From: Streptomyces sp. ISL-12
GTDB lineage: Bacteria; Actinomycetota; Actinomycetes; Streptomycetales; Streptomycetaceae
Assembly: GCF_018614415.1 (NCBI RefSeq)
Contig: NZ_JAGGOO010000042.1
Span: 27,164 to 91,163, forward strand
Direction: 5' to 3'
Length of the DNA stretch: 64,000 bases
Shown: positions 25,027 to 32,287 of the stretch, in pieces
Layout of the letters: every line of letters begins with the position of its first letter
Position numbering within the stretch: position 1 is the first letter of the stretch
Notes under the pieces: generated by a model
The model's database searches: none
What the model was told of the DNA's origin: nothing
Seen by the model: only the letters and a program-made list of their open reading frames with translations
Translations under genes and position numbers: made by a program

Positions 25027-26010
25027 ATGGAAGAACGCGCATTCGACAGGTCGGGACAGCACGCCTCCGTGATCGGTCTCGGCACCTGGCAGTTGGGCGC
25101 CGACTGGGGCGACGTCGACGACAAGGAAGCCCTGGCGGTACTGGAGGCGGCGGCCGAGGCCGGGGTGACCTTCTTCGACACCGCCGACGTCTACGGCGAC
25201 GGCCGCAGCGAGGAGATCATCGCCTCGTTCCTGCGGGGCCGGCCCGACCTGCACGTCATGGTCGCCACCAAGATGGGGCGCCGCGTCGAGCAGGTGCCGC
25301 AGAACTACGTCCTGGACAACTTCCGCGCCTGGAACGACCGTTCCCGGCGCAACCTCGGCGTCGACGTCCTCGACCTGGTCCAGCTGCACTGCCCGCCGAC
25401 CCCCGTCTACTCCACGGACGAGGTGTTCGACGCCCTGGACACCCTGGTGACGGAGGAGCGGATCAAGGCGTACGGCGTCAGCGTGGAGACCTGCGCCGAG
25501 GCGCTCACCGCGATCGCCCGGCCGAACGTCGCCAGTGTCCAGATCATCCTCAACCCGTTCCGCGTGAAGCCCCTGCGCGAGGTCCTCCCGGCGGCCCGGG
25601 AGGCCGGCGTCGGGATCATCGCCCGGGTGCCGCTCGCCTCCGGCCTGCTGTCGGGCAAGTACACCCGCGAGACCGTCTTCGCGGCCAACGACCACCGCAC
25701 CTTCAACCGGCACGGCGAGGCATTCGACCAGGGCGAGACCTTCTCCGGCGTCGACTTCGCCACGGGGGTCGAGGCCGCCGCGGAGTTCGCCGCGCTGGCC
25801 CCCGAGGGGTACACCCCGGCCCAGCTGGCACTGCGCTGGATCGTCCGGCAGCCCGGCGTGACCACGGTGATCCCCGGCGCCCGCTCGCCCGAGCAGGCCC
25901 GGGCCAACGCGGACACCGCCGCGCTGCCCGAGCTGTCCGACGCCACGCTCGCGGCCGTCACGGAGCTGTACGAGCGGCGGATCAAGGACCAGGTGGAAAG
26001 CCGCTGGTAA
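25027..26010 (+). CDS. Aldo/keto reductase
   Basis: A 327-residue enzyme with Asp and Tyr in FFDTADVYGDG, Lys in VATKMGRR and His in DLVQLHCPP, so the tetrad is complete. VTTVIPGARSPEQARAN is the cofactor-binding end. This is the large bacterial AKR group close to YdbC/IolS-like reductases; the substrate is not predictable. It starts 12 bases after the flavin monooxygenase and is probably cotranscribed with it. Confidence 0.87.
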   Translation: MEERAFDRSGQHASVIGLGTWQLGADWGDVDDKEALAVLEAAAEAGVTFFDTADVYGDGRSEEIIASFLRGRPDLHVMVATKMGRRVEQVPQNYVLDNFRAWNDRSRRNLGVDVLDLVQLHCPPTPVYSTDEVFDALDTLVTEERIKAYGVSVETCAEALTAIARPNVASVQIILNPFRVKPLREVLPAAREAGVGIIARVPLASGLLSGKYTRETVFAANDHRTFNRHGEAFDQGETFSGVDFATGVEAAAEFAALAPEGYTPAQLALRWIVRQPGVTTVIPGARSPEQARANADTAALPELSDATLAAVTELYERRIKDQVESRW

Positions 26011-26028
26011 CGGCAGGCCCAGGCCGCC

Positions 26029-26373
26029 TCACGGCACCAGGTGGAGTTCCCGCTCCTGCTCCTGGTCGCCGGAGGCGGCGCCCTCGTCGCGGGTCGTGAA
26101 GGCGTGGGCCAGCGTCTCGCTCGCCGCCGTCACGGCCTGCGGCGTGCCCTGCACGGTGACGGTCACCGGAGCGGACAGCCGCGCGCCGGCCGCGGGCGCC
26201 CGGGAGGCGTCCGGAGCCGACGGGGAACTGAAGGTGGCGGTGCGGACCGTGGCCCGGTCGTCCGCCGGAAGGTCGTCCGGGGCCCCGAACACGCCCTCCA
26301 GCGCGTGCACGACCGCCCGCGCGTCGTCGATCCCGCCGCCGCTGAGCGTCACGGTGAGCTGCGTGTCGGACAT
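26029..26373 (-). CDS. Hypothetical protein, 114 residues, acidic
   Basis: The ATG has a strong ribosome-binding site (GAGGAGG, 12 bases before). The product MSDTQLTVTLSGGGIDDARAVVHALEGVFGAPDDL... alternates predicted beta and helix and has a repeat-like AAGARLSAPVTVTVQGTPQAVTAASETLAHAF half. No named family is recognised; the layout resembles small proteins found beside effector-associated or CASPASE-type systems, but that is only an impression. It converges on the aldo/keto reductase. Confidence 0.6.
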   Translation of the reverse strand: MSDTQLTVTLSGGGIDDARAVVHALEGVFGAPDDLPADDRATVRTATFSSPSAPDASRAPAAGARLSAPVTVTVQGTPQAVTAASETLAHAFTTRDEGAASGDQEQERELHLVP

Positions 26374-26483
26374 CCTTGGCGACCTCCTCGTACGGTGCTT
26401 GGTCGCCGTCCGTGTAACCGTGCCCGCCCCTCCCAAACAGGGCGTCCGCCCGTCGCCGTGTCTGAGCGAAGGGAACCCGGGAA

Positions 26484-26515
26484 GCTGTCAGTCACATCGT
26501 GACAGTCGTGACAGC
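26484..26515. promoter_or_regulatory. Inverted/direct TGACAG repeats upstream of DUF6328 gene
   Basis: GCTGTCA (26484-26490) is inverted against TGACAGC (26509-26515), with an additional TGACAG at 26500-26505. It ends 11 bases before the GTG at 26527, so it overlaps the 5' leader. The half-site core TGACAG also occurs in the large repeat at 7447-7494. Confidence 0.4.
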
Positions 26516-26526
26516 CGGGAGGACCA

Positions 26527-27036
26527 GTGGCGGACGCGGGCGCGGGCGCGGCGAAGGACACGGGCAGGCGCCGGGGGCGCGACGAGACCGAGGAGGAGCG
26601 CGCCGACCGGATGTGGACGGAGCTCATCCAGGAGGTCCGCGTCGCGCAGATGGGCGTACAGATCCTGTTCGGCTTCCTGCTGACGGTCGTGTTCCAGCCC
26701 AAGTACGAGCAGCTGTCCGACACCGACCAGAGCATCTACCTGATCACCGTGGTCCTCGGTGCCGCCGCGACCGGCGCGCTGATCGGACCGGTCTCGCTGC
26801 ACCGGATCGTCTCGGGCCGGCGCGTCAAGCCCCAGGCCGTGCGGTGGGCCTCCCGGCTCACCCTGCTCGGGCTGGTGCTGCTGCTCGCCACGACGACCGC
26901 GTCCCTGCTGCTGATCCTGCGCGTCGCCACGCACGACGGCTTCGTGCCCTGGCTGGTCGCGGGCGTCGTGGCCTGGTACCTGCTGTGCTGGTTCGTCATT
27001 CCGCTGTGGACGCGGTACCGCCACACCTCGGACTGA
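26527..27036 (+). CDS. DUF6328 family membrane protein
   Basis: A 169-residue protein with a charged N-terminal 28 residues (RRRGRDETEEERADRMW) and four hydrophobic segments (about 43-56, 70-88, 107-126, 140-158), with a conserved FGFLLTVVFQPKYEQLSDTDQ loop. This fits the DUF6328 family of actinobacteria; no function is known. It starts at GTG and converges on the ssgC-like gene with 9 bases between stops. Confidence 0.82.
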   Translation: MADAGAGAAKDTGRRRGRDETEEERADRMWTELIQEVRVAQMGVQILFGFLLTVVFQPKYEQLSDTDQSIYLITVVLGAAATGALIGPVSLHRIVSGRRVKPQAVRWASRLTLLGLVLLLATTTASLLLILRVATHDGFVPWLVAGVVAWYLLCWFVIPLWTRYRHTSD

Positions 27037-27045
27037 ACCGCCGCC

Positions 27046-27471
27046 TCAGCCCGCGTCGATGACCTCCGCCAGGAAGTCGTCGACGCGGAACTCCTCCCGG
27101 CCCGGGGGCACGACGGCGTGCGTCTCCCGCAGGAAGGCCGCGACGGCCGGGGCCCAGGCGAACACCACGGCGTGATGACGGTCCCCGTCGGCGCGGGGGT
27201 CGCCCAGGAACTCGATGCGCAGTTCGTCCAGCGTCCCCTGGGACACGGGCCGCAGCCGTACGTCACCGATGCCGACCGGACGCAGCAGTCCCTCGGCCAC
27301 CATCTCCCGGTCCAGCGTCCAGCGCGCCAGTACGTGGCCGTCGTGGCTGAAGACCACGGTGAGCGCGAACGGGTCCGCGGCGTCGTACCCCAGGTGGGCG
27401 AAGACGGGACAGCGCTCCGTGTCACCCGCCTGGAGCTGTACGACGAGCGTCTGGTGCACGAGGGAGTTCAC
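27046..27471 (-). CDS. ssgC: SsgA-like sporulation/cell division regulator (SsgC-like)
   Basis: A 141-residue SALP-family protein: HQTLVVQLQAGDTERCPVFAHLGYDAADPFALTVVFSHDGHVLARWTLDREMVAEGL is the conserved core, followed by the VGIGDVRLRP and DDFLAEVIDAG ends. SALPs control steps of septation, autolysis and spore maturation in Streptomyces. The start is GTG with GGAGG 7 bases upstream. A SigB-type promoter candidate lies 41 bases upstream. The ssgC symbol is inferred from synteny with the sigL/popR region; family membership itself is clear. Confidence 0.88.
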   Translation of the reverse strand: MNSLVHQTLVVQLQAGDTERCPVFAHLGYDAADPFALTVVFSHDGHVLARWTLDREMVAEGLLRPVGIGDVRLRPVSQGTLDELRIEFLGDPRADGDRHHAVVFAWAPAVAAFLRETHAVVPPGREEFRVDDFLAEVIDAG

Positions 27472-27511
27472 GAATGGGCCTCCGGGAAAGAACCTGCCTG
27501 GAACCCTCCGG

Positions 27512-27535
27512 GTACCCCCGTCTCCCGCACAATGC
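27512..27535 (-). promoter_or_regulatory. SigB-type promoter candidate upstream of the ssgC-like gene
   Basis: Minus strand: GCAT (27535-27532), 14 bases, GGGTAC (27517-27512). The -35 tetramer is identical to those before the sigL-like and orphan STAS genes. The predicted start point is about 34 bases before the GTG. Confidence 0.5.
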
Positions 27536-27570
27536 TCCGGCGTCCGGGTGATTGTCCCGGGCGACCGGGC

Positions 27571-28548
27571 TCAGGACCCGCCCAGTGCCTCGCGCAGCGC
27601 GGGCAGCAGGGTCTTCTCGGACCAGTCCAGGAAGGCCGGCTGGGACTCGCCGCCGATCTGCACCAGCGCGATCTCGGTGAACCCGGCCTCGGCGTAGGGG
27701 CGTACCGCCTCCACGAAGGCGTCCGGGTCGTCGCCGCACGGGATGGACCCGGCGACGTCGTCCGGGGTGACGAACTGGGTGGCCGCCGCGAAGGAATCCG
27801 GGTGCGGCAGCTCGGAGTTGACCTTCCAGCCCAGGCCGAACCAGCGGAACTGGTCATGGGCGCGCCTGATCGCCGTGTCCCGGTCGGGGTCGTACGACAC
27901 CGGCAGCTGGCCCACCCGCGGCTTGCCCGTGCCGCCGTGCCGGTCGAAGGACTCCAGCAGTTCCGGCTTGGGCTCGGTGGCGATCACCAGGTCGGCGAGC
28001 CGGCCCGCCAGCGCGCAGGACCGCTCGCCGGAGACGGCCATGCCGATGGGCGGCGGACTGCCGGGGAGGTCCCACAGCTTCGCGGACTCCACGTCGAAGT
28101 GCTTGCCCCGGTAGGTGACGTGGCCGCCCTCGAAGAGCGCCCGGATGATCTCGACGGCCTCCTCGAACATCTCGTGCCGTACGTCGGCGGTCGGCCAGCG
28201 CCGCCCCACCACGTGCTCGTTGAGGTTCTCGCCCGAGCCGAGCCCCAGCCGGAACCGCCCCTCGGACAGCAACTGCATGGTCGCCGCCTTCTGCGCGATC
28301 ACCGCCGGGTGGTACCGCAGGGTCGGGCACGTCACGTACGTCATCAGCGGGATGCGCCGGGTGGCCTGGGCCGCCGCGCCCAGCAGGCTCCACGCGTAGG
28401 GGGAGTGCCCCTGGGAGCGCAGCCACGGGAAGTAGTGGTCCGAGGTGACCGAGAAGTCGAACCCGACCTCCTCGGCCCGCACCACATGGCCGACCAGTTC
28501 ACGGGGGCCGGCCTGCTCGGTCATCATCGTGTATCCGATTTGCACCAT
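27571..28548 (-). CDS. LLM-class F420-dependent oxidoreductase (FGD-like)
   Basis: A 325-residue TIM-barrel flavin/F420 oxidoreductase: VQIGYTMMTEQAGPRELVGHVVRAEEVGFDFSVTSDHYFPW at the start, the GRFRLGLGSGENLNEHVVG cofactor loop and a GFTEIALVQIGG segment near the end. It is closest to the F420-dependent glucose-6-phosphate dehydrogenase-like group in Streptomyces; the true substrate is unknown. The start was placed at ATG 28548; GTG one codon later is possible. The long open frame upstream is antisense to the dehydratase gene. Confidence 0.87.
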   Translation of the reverse strand: MVQIGYTMMTEQAGPRELVGHVVRAEEVGFDFSVTSDHYFPWLRSQGHSPYAWSLLGAAAQATRRIPLMTYVTCPTLRYHPAVIAQKAATMQLLSEGRFRLGLGSGENLNEHVVGRRWPTADVRHEMFEEAVEIIRALFEGGHVTYRGKHFDVESAKLWDLPGSPPPIGMAVSGERSCALAGRLADLVIATEPKPELLESFDRHGGTGKPRVGQLPVSYDPDRDTAIRRAHDQFRWFGLGWKVNSELPHPDSFAAATQFVTPDDVAGSIPCGDDPDAFVEAVRPYAEAGFTEIALVQIGGESQPAFLDWSEKTLLPALREALGGS

Positions 28549-28612
28549 AACCGCCGGGTCCCCTGCCGGGCCGGGAGAAAACAGCCCGGCACGGGACCCG
28601 GCGGGCCCGCCG

Positions 28613-29599
28613 TCAGCGGCGGGGGGCAGGCGCGCCGTCCAGCCCGAAGCGGGCGGACCAGGCCGCCATGTCGGGGACCGTCGCGTTGCCCCCGCACACC
28701 ACGAGCCCCAGCCGGGCCCCGTCGCCGACCCGCTCCCGTACCCGCCGGGCGGCGGGCAGCAGACAGCCGGCGGCCGGCTCGGTCCACAGCTTGGCGTGCT
28801 CGGCCAGCTCCAGCGACCCCTGTACGGCCTCCCGGTCGGACACCACGAGCACCTCGGTGACCAGGGCCGACACATGGTCGTAGGTCAGCCGCGAGACGGC
28901 CGGGGCGCTGAGGGTGGAGACGATCGACGACAACTCGACCGGCAGTGGCCCGCCCGCTGACAGCGCCCGGGACATCGCCTCGGCGCCCTCGGTCTCCACG
29001 CCCCACACCCGTACGTCCGGACGGGCGGCCCGCAGCGCCGCCGCCACCCCGGCGATCAGCCCGCCGCCCCCGATGCTCACCAGCACGTCGGTGAGGTCAC
29101 CGGCGTCGGCGGCGAACTCCAGGCCGGCGGTGCCCTGCCCGGCGATCACCACGGGGTCGTCGAAGGGATGCACCAGCGTCAGCCCCTCCTCGTCCAGCCG
29201 CCCGGCGAGCGCGAACGCCTCGGCCATGCCGTCCGTCAGCCGCACCGACGCGCCCGCCTCCTCGGCGATCCGTACGGAACGGGCGGGCGCCGAGCGCGGC
29301 ATCACCACCGTGGCCTTCACATCGAGGTCGGCGGCCATGACCGCCAGGGCGATGCCGTGGTTGCCGCCGCTGACCGCGACCACCCCGGCGGCCCGCTCCG
29401 CCTCGCCCAGCGACAGCAGCTTCGCCACCGCGCCGCGTGCCTTGAACGAGCCGGTGCGCTGGAGCAGTTCCAGCTTGGTGGTGACCGGGACCCCGAGCAG
29501 CGCGGACAGCCCGGGACTGGACACCGTCGGAGTGCGCAGGACATGTCCGGCGATCCGCTCCGCGACGGCTTCGAACTCTTTGATACCGATCAAACCCAT
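28613..29599 (-). CDS. Threonine/serine dehydratase, PLP-dependent
   Basis: A 328-residue fold-type II PLP enzyme. The Schiff-base Lys is in QRTGSFKARGA, the substrate loop is VSGGNHGIA, the phosphate-binding Gly loop SIGGGGLIAG, and the C-terminal LGLVVCGGNATV supplies the cofactor-ring Ser/Cys region. It should deaminate L-threonine or L-serine. There is no regulatory ACT domain, so it belongs to the catabolic or racemase-like short class. It stops 64 bases before the LLM gene. Confidence 0.88.
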   Translation of the reverse strand: MGLIGIKEFEAVAERIAGHVLRTPTVSSPGLSALLGVPVTTKLELLQRTGSFKARGAVAKLLSLGEAERAAGVVAVSGGNHGIALAVMAADLDVKATVVMPRSAPARSVRIAEEAGASVRLTDGMAEAFALAGRLDEEGLTLVHPFDDPVVIAGQGTAGLEFAADAGDLTDVLVSIGGGGLIAGVAAALRAARPDVRVWGVETEGAEAMSRALSAGGPLPVELSSIVSTLSAPAVSRLTYDHVSALVTEVLVVSDREAVQGSLELAEHAKLWTEPAAGCLLPAARRVRERVGDGARLGLVVCGGNATVPDMAAWSARFGLDGAPAPRR

Positions 29600-29630
29600 G
29601 CGATTCCGATCGAACTCAAGGGAGTGCCTC

Positions 29631-30308
29631 TCAGTGCTGCTGGGCCTTCGGCGGGGTCGCCTCGCTGGGCCGGACCACCACGTACCCCTGGCCCTGGAGC
29701 ATCAGCTGGACGGCCTCCCCGGAACCGCCGCGCAGCATCGAGCCGATGGACTGCGAGCGGTGCAGCGAGGTCTGGAGCCCGGCGGTCCAGCCGACCACCG
29801 CGTCCGTGTCGACGTACACCGGGTACTGCGGGGAGACCGGGATGACCAGCGGGGTGCCCTCGCACACCAGCCCCAGCCTGCCCTGCCCGGTGAAGACGCT
29901 GTTGAACAGGCCGCCCCCGCTGATGCCGGCGCCCTTGACGGTGGCGATGCGATACGCCAACGAGGCGTCGAAACACAGGACGTTGCGGCCGTTGACCGTG
30001 AACTCGTCGCCCTGGTCCACCTCCACGACGAAACAGTTCTGCGCCTCGTGGGCGAACCACGCCTCGCCCTGTCCGCGCACCGCCATCAGCGGCAGGCCCT
30101 CCCCGGTGACCGCGCGCTTGAGCATGCCGCCCACGCCCTGGCCCTTGCGCTCGAACTGCAGATTGCCGCGGTAGGCGACCATGGCGCCCTGGCGGGCGAG
30201 CATCTCGCCGTTCACCGCGTACCGGATGCATTTGGCGTTCTCGACGGTCATGCCCGGCGCCTGCGCGGGCTGGACCATGTGCTCACTGGTAAAGAGGTCA
30301 CCCTTCAT
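29631..30308 (-). CDS. AIM24 family protein
   Basis: A 225-residue, beta-rich protein of the AIM24/TRAP-like family: GLPLMAVRGQGEAWFAHEAQNCFVVEVDQGDEFTVNGRNVLCFDASLAYRIATVKG and a Gly-rich VYVDTDAVVGWTAGLQTSLHRSQSIGSMLRGGSGEAVQL end. Bacterial members often lie near TerD-type genes, as here; their molecular role is unknown. ATG 30308 was chosen because family proteins begin close to FTSEHM. Stops just before the dehydratase start, same strand. Confidence 0.85.
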   Translation of the reverse strand: MKGDLFTSEHMVQPAQAPGMTVENAKCIRYAVNGEMLARQGAMVAYRGNLQFERKGQGVGGMLKRAVTGEGLPLMAVRGQGEAWFAHEAQNCFVVEVDQGDEFTVNGRNVLCFDASLAYRIATVKGAGISGGGLFNSVFTGQGRLGLVCEGTPLVIPVSPQYPVYVDTDAVVGWTAGLQTSLHRSQSIGSMLRGGSGEAVQLMLQGQGYVVVRPSEATPPKAQQH

Positions 30309-30351
30309 ACGGGCATCCTGTCCCGGACCGGTCCCTTCCGCCAAGATCGGG

Positions 30352-31788
30352 TCAGCCCCCGAACAACTGCGTCCAGTACGTGCCCGCCCGGCCGCCGCCG
30401 GCCAGGCCGATCCCGATGTGCGTGAACTCGGCCTTCAGGATGTTGGCGCGGTGGCCCGGGCTGTTCATCCAGCCCTCCACCACGGCGGCCGGGGAGCGCT
30501 GCCCGCAGGCGATGTTCTCGCCGATCGTGCCCCGCGCGACACCGGCGGCGACGGCGCGGTCCCGGGGGCCGCCGCCGTCGGGGGAGGTGTGGGAGTAGAA
30601 GTCCCGGGCCACCATGTCCGCGCTGTGCGCCTGAGCGGCGGCGGTGAGCAGCGGATCGGGGGCGAGCGGCCGCAGCCCCGCCGCGGCCCGCTCCCGGTTG
30701 GTGAGGGCGACGACCTCGGCGGCCGTCCGGGCCAGGCCGGCCGCGGTCAGCGGCGAGGCCCACAGCGCGGTCCAGTAGGTGTCGCCCGAGGGCCCGCCGG
30801 TGACATGGGCCAGGCCGACGTGGGTGTGGGCGGGGTCGCGCAGGGTGCGGCGGGCGCCCTCGGTCCTGAGGCAGTAGGCGACGAACTCGTCCGGGGTGCG
30901 CGGCCCGGACACCAGGTGCTCGCCGACGGTCAGGTAGGCGTATCCGGCGCCGAGGGCGCGCTGGTAGACGGAGATCCCGTCCCGGGTCTGCACGCTCAGC
31001 GTGCCCGCGGCGGCCATCGCCGAGGCGTGCGCGCGGGCGGCGCCGGCCAGCCGGGCGTCGAGTGAGACGGGCGGGGAACCGGCGGCGGCCCGGGCGGAGT
31101 TGACCTCCAGGAGGAAACCGCCGTCCTCCGGCGGGGGGACGGGCCTGCCGCCCGGCGGGGGAACCGGCCTGGCGCCCGGCGGGGCGACGGGCCCGCTGTC
31201 CGGCCGGGAACCCGGCCCGTCGCCCAGCCGGTCGCCCACCCTGGGCAGCACCGCGGGGCTCACCGCGGGGACCGCCCCCGGGCCCGTCGCGGCGACGGCC
31301 GGCGGCGTCTCGTCGTCGACGTCCACCCCGAAGTCCCGGGCGAGCCCGGCCAGTCCGTCGGCGTAGCCCTGTCCCAGGGCCCGCAGCTTCCAGCCCTCGC
31401 CGCGCCGGTAGAACTCCGCGAGCAGCAGCACCGTCTCGCGCCCCGGGCGCGGCGGCGTGAACCGGGCCAGGGCGCGCCCGTCCGCGTCCGTCACCCGCAG
31501 CGTGGGGGAGGGCAGCGCGCTCAGCTCGGTGTCCGGGTCGGCGGCGCTGACGGCGACCGTCACCCGGGTCGCGCCGGTACGCAGTGCGCGCGGGTCGACG
31601 GTGAGGGTGTCGCCGCGCAGCCGGGCGCCGGGAGCCTCCGGCTGGTTGTAGAAGACGAAGTCGCCGTCGCCGCCGACCTTGCCGCCGTCGCCGGTGATGA
31701 GCGCGGACACGTCGAAGCCGCCCGGCACCCGTACCTGAACGGGACCGCCCGGCAGGGGAAGGTTTCCGCCCGGAACCAACTCGTTCAT
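30352..31788 (-). CDS. TerD-domain protein fused to two CAP (SCP/PR1) domains
   Basis: A 478-residue protein. Residues 1-156 form a TerD domain (MNELVPGGNLPLPGGPVQVRVPGGFDVSAL; GDFVFYNQP; TVAVSAADP). Residues 157-222 are a Pro/Gly-rich linker with repeated RPVPPPGG units. CAP domain 1 (about 225-345) is divergent. CAP domain 2 (352-478) has the canonical His388, Glu424 in GENIA and GHRANIL. CAP proteins are usually secreted, but no signal peptide is visible and the N-terminus is a cytoplasmic-type TerD domain. The AIM24 gene downstream supports a Ter-type membrane stress context. Confidence 0.88.
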   Translation of the reverse strand: MNELVPGGNLPLPGGPVQVRVPGGFDVSALITGDGGKVGGDGDFVFYNQPEAPGARLRGDTLTVDPRALRTGATRVTVAVSAADPDTELSALPSPTLRVTDADGRALARFTPPRPGRETVLLLAEFYRRGEGWKLRALGQGYADGLAGLARDFGVDVDDETPPAVAATGPGAVPAVSPAVLPRVGDRLGDGPGSRPDSGPVAPPGARPVPPPGGRPVPPPEDGGFLLEVNSARAAAGSPPVSLDARLAGAARAHASAMAAAGTLSVQTRDGISVYQRALGAGYAYLTVGEHLVSGPRTPDEFVAYCLRTEGARRTLRDPAHTHVGLAHVTGGPSGDTYWTALWASPLTAAGLARTAAEVVALTNRERAAAGLRPLAPDPLLTAAAQAHSADMVARDFYSHTSPDGGGPRDRAVAAGVARGTIGENIACGQRSPAAVVEGWMNSPGHRANILKAEFTHIGIGLAGGGRAGTYWTQLFGG

Positions 31789-31915
31789 GGCACCGCCCTG
31801 TCGTCGTGCTCGCGCTCCGGTGGGGGTGCCGGGTGAACGGGCGGAGCGGCACGAGGGTTCCCGCCGGGGCAGATCCCGAGGGTGCGGTGCGGTGCGTTGG
31901 GCGTCGGGCCCCGCC

Positions 31916-32053
31916 TCAGCCGCGCAGCGACCGCGCCCAGTCCGCCGGTACCCGGCCCGCCGGTCCGGGCGACGGCTGGTCCTCGGGGTGGCTGACCGGC
32001 GGGGCGAGCGCCGGTCCCGACGCGCGCAGCCGGTCGGCCGCGTAGTCCCAGAA
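31916..32053 (-). other. Untranslated remnant of the UBP zinc-finger gene after an in-frame TGA
   Basis: Directly after the TGA at 32056-32054 the same frame continues FWDYAADRLRASGPALAPP... to a second stop at 31916, 45 codons later. The first residues (EPGED-stop-FWDY) match the usual EPGEDWFWDY of this family, so TGA stands where TGG (Trp) is expected. The region keeps normal codon bias, so the change looks recent, or is a base-calling error. Confidence 0.7.
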
Positions 32054-32287
32054 TCAGTCCTCGCCGGGCTCGTAGCTCCGCACCACCGGATGCCCCGAGG
32101 CCCGGAAGTGCGCGGTGGCGTGCTGCCCCGGCGAGCTGTCGCAGCAGCCCACGTGGCCGCAGGCGGCACAGCGCCGCAGGTGGAACCACCAGCCGCCGCC
32201 CGCCTCGCACTCGGCGCAGCCCGCGCCGCTCGGGGGTACGGCGGGGTCGATCGCCCGGTCGCCGCTCACGTCGCTCACGTCACTCAT
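32054..32287 (-). CDS. UBP-type zinc finger protein, shortened by a TGA in place of Trp
   Basis: The 77-residue product keeps the whole UBP zinc finger: Cys24, Cys27, Cys40, Cys43, Cys48, His56, His60 and His66, with the HLRRCAACGHVGCCDSSPGQHATAHF core. In eukaryotes this fold binds the free ubiquitin C-terminus; in actinobacteria the partner is unknown. The ATG overlaps the stop of the upstream histidine kinase by four bases, so it is the third gene of a coupled operon. The C-terminal ~45 residues of the normal protein are lost at codon 78; the finger itself could still work. Confidence 0.82.
   Translation of the reverse strand: MSDVSDVSGDRAIDPAVPPSGAGCAECEAGGGWWFHLRRCAACGHVGCCDSSPGQHATAHFRASGHPVVRSYEPGED

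Noticed and set aside
26029..26373. Assigning the 114-residue protein to a ternary conflict or effector-associated system
   Set aside because: No characteristic motif and no partner protease or NLR-type gene nearby; kept as hypothetical.
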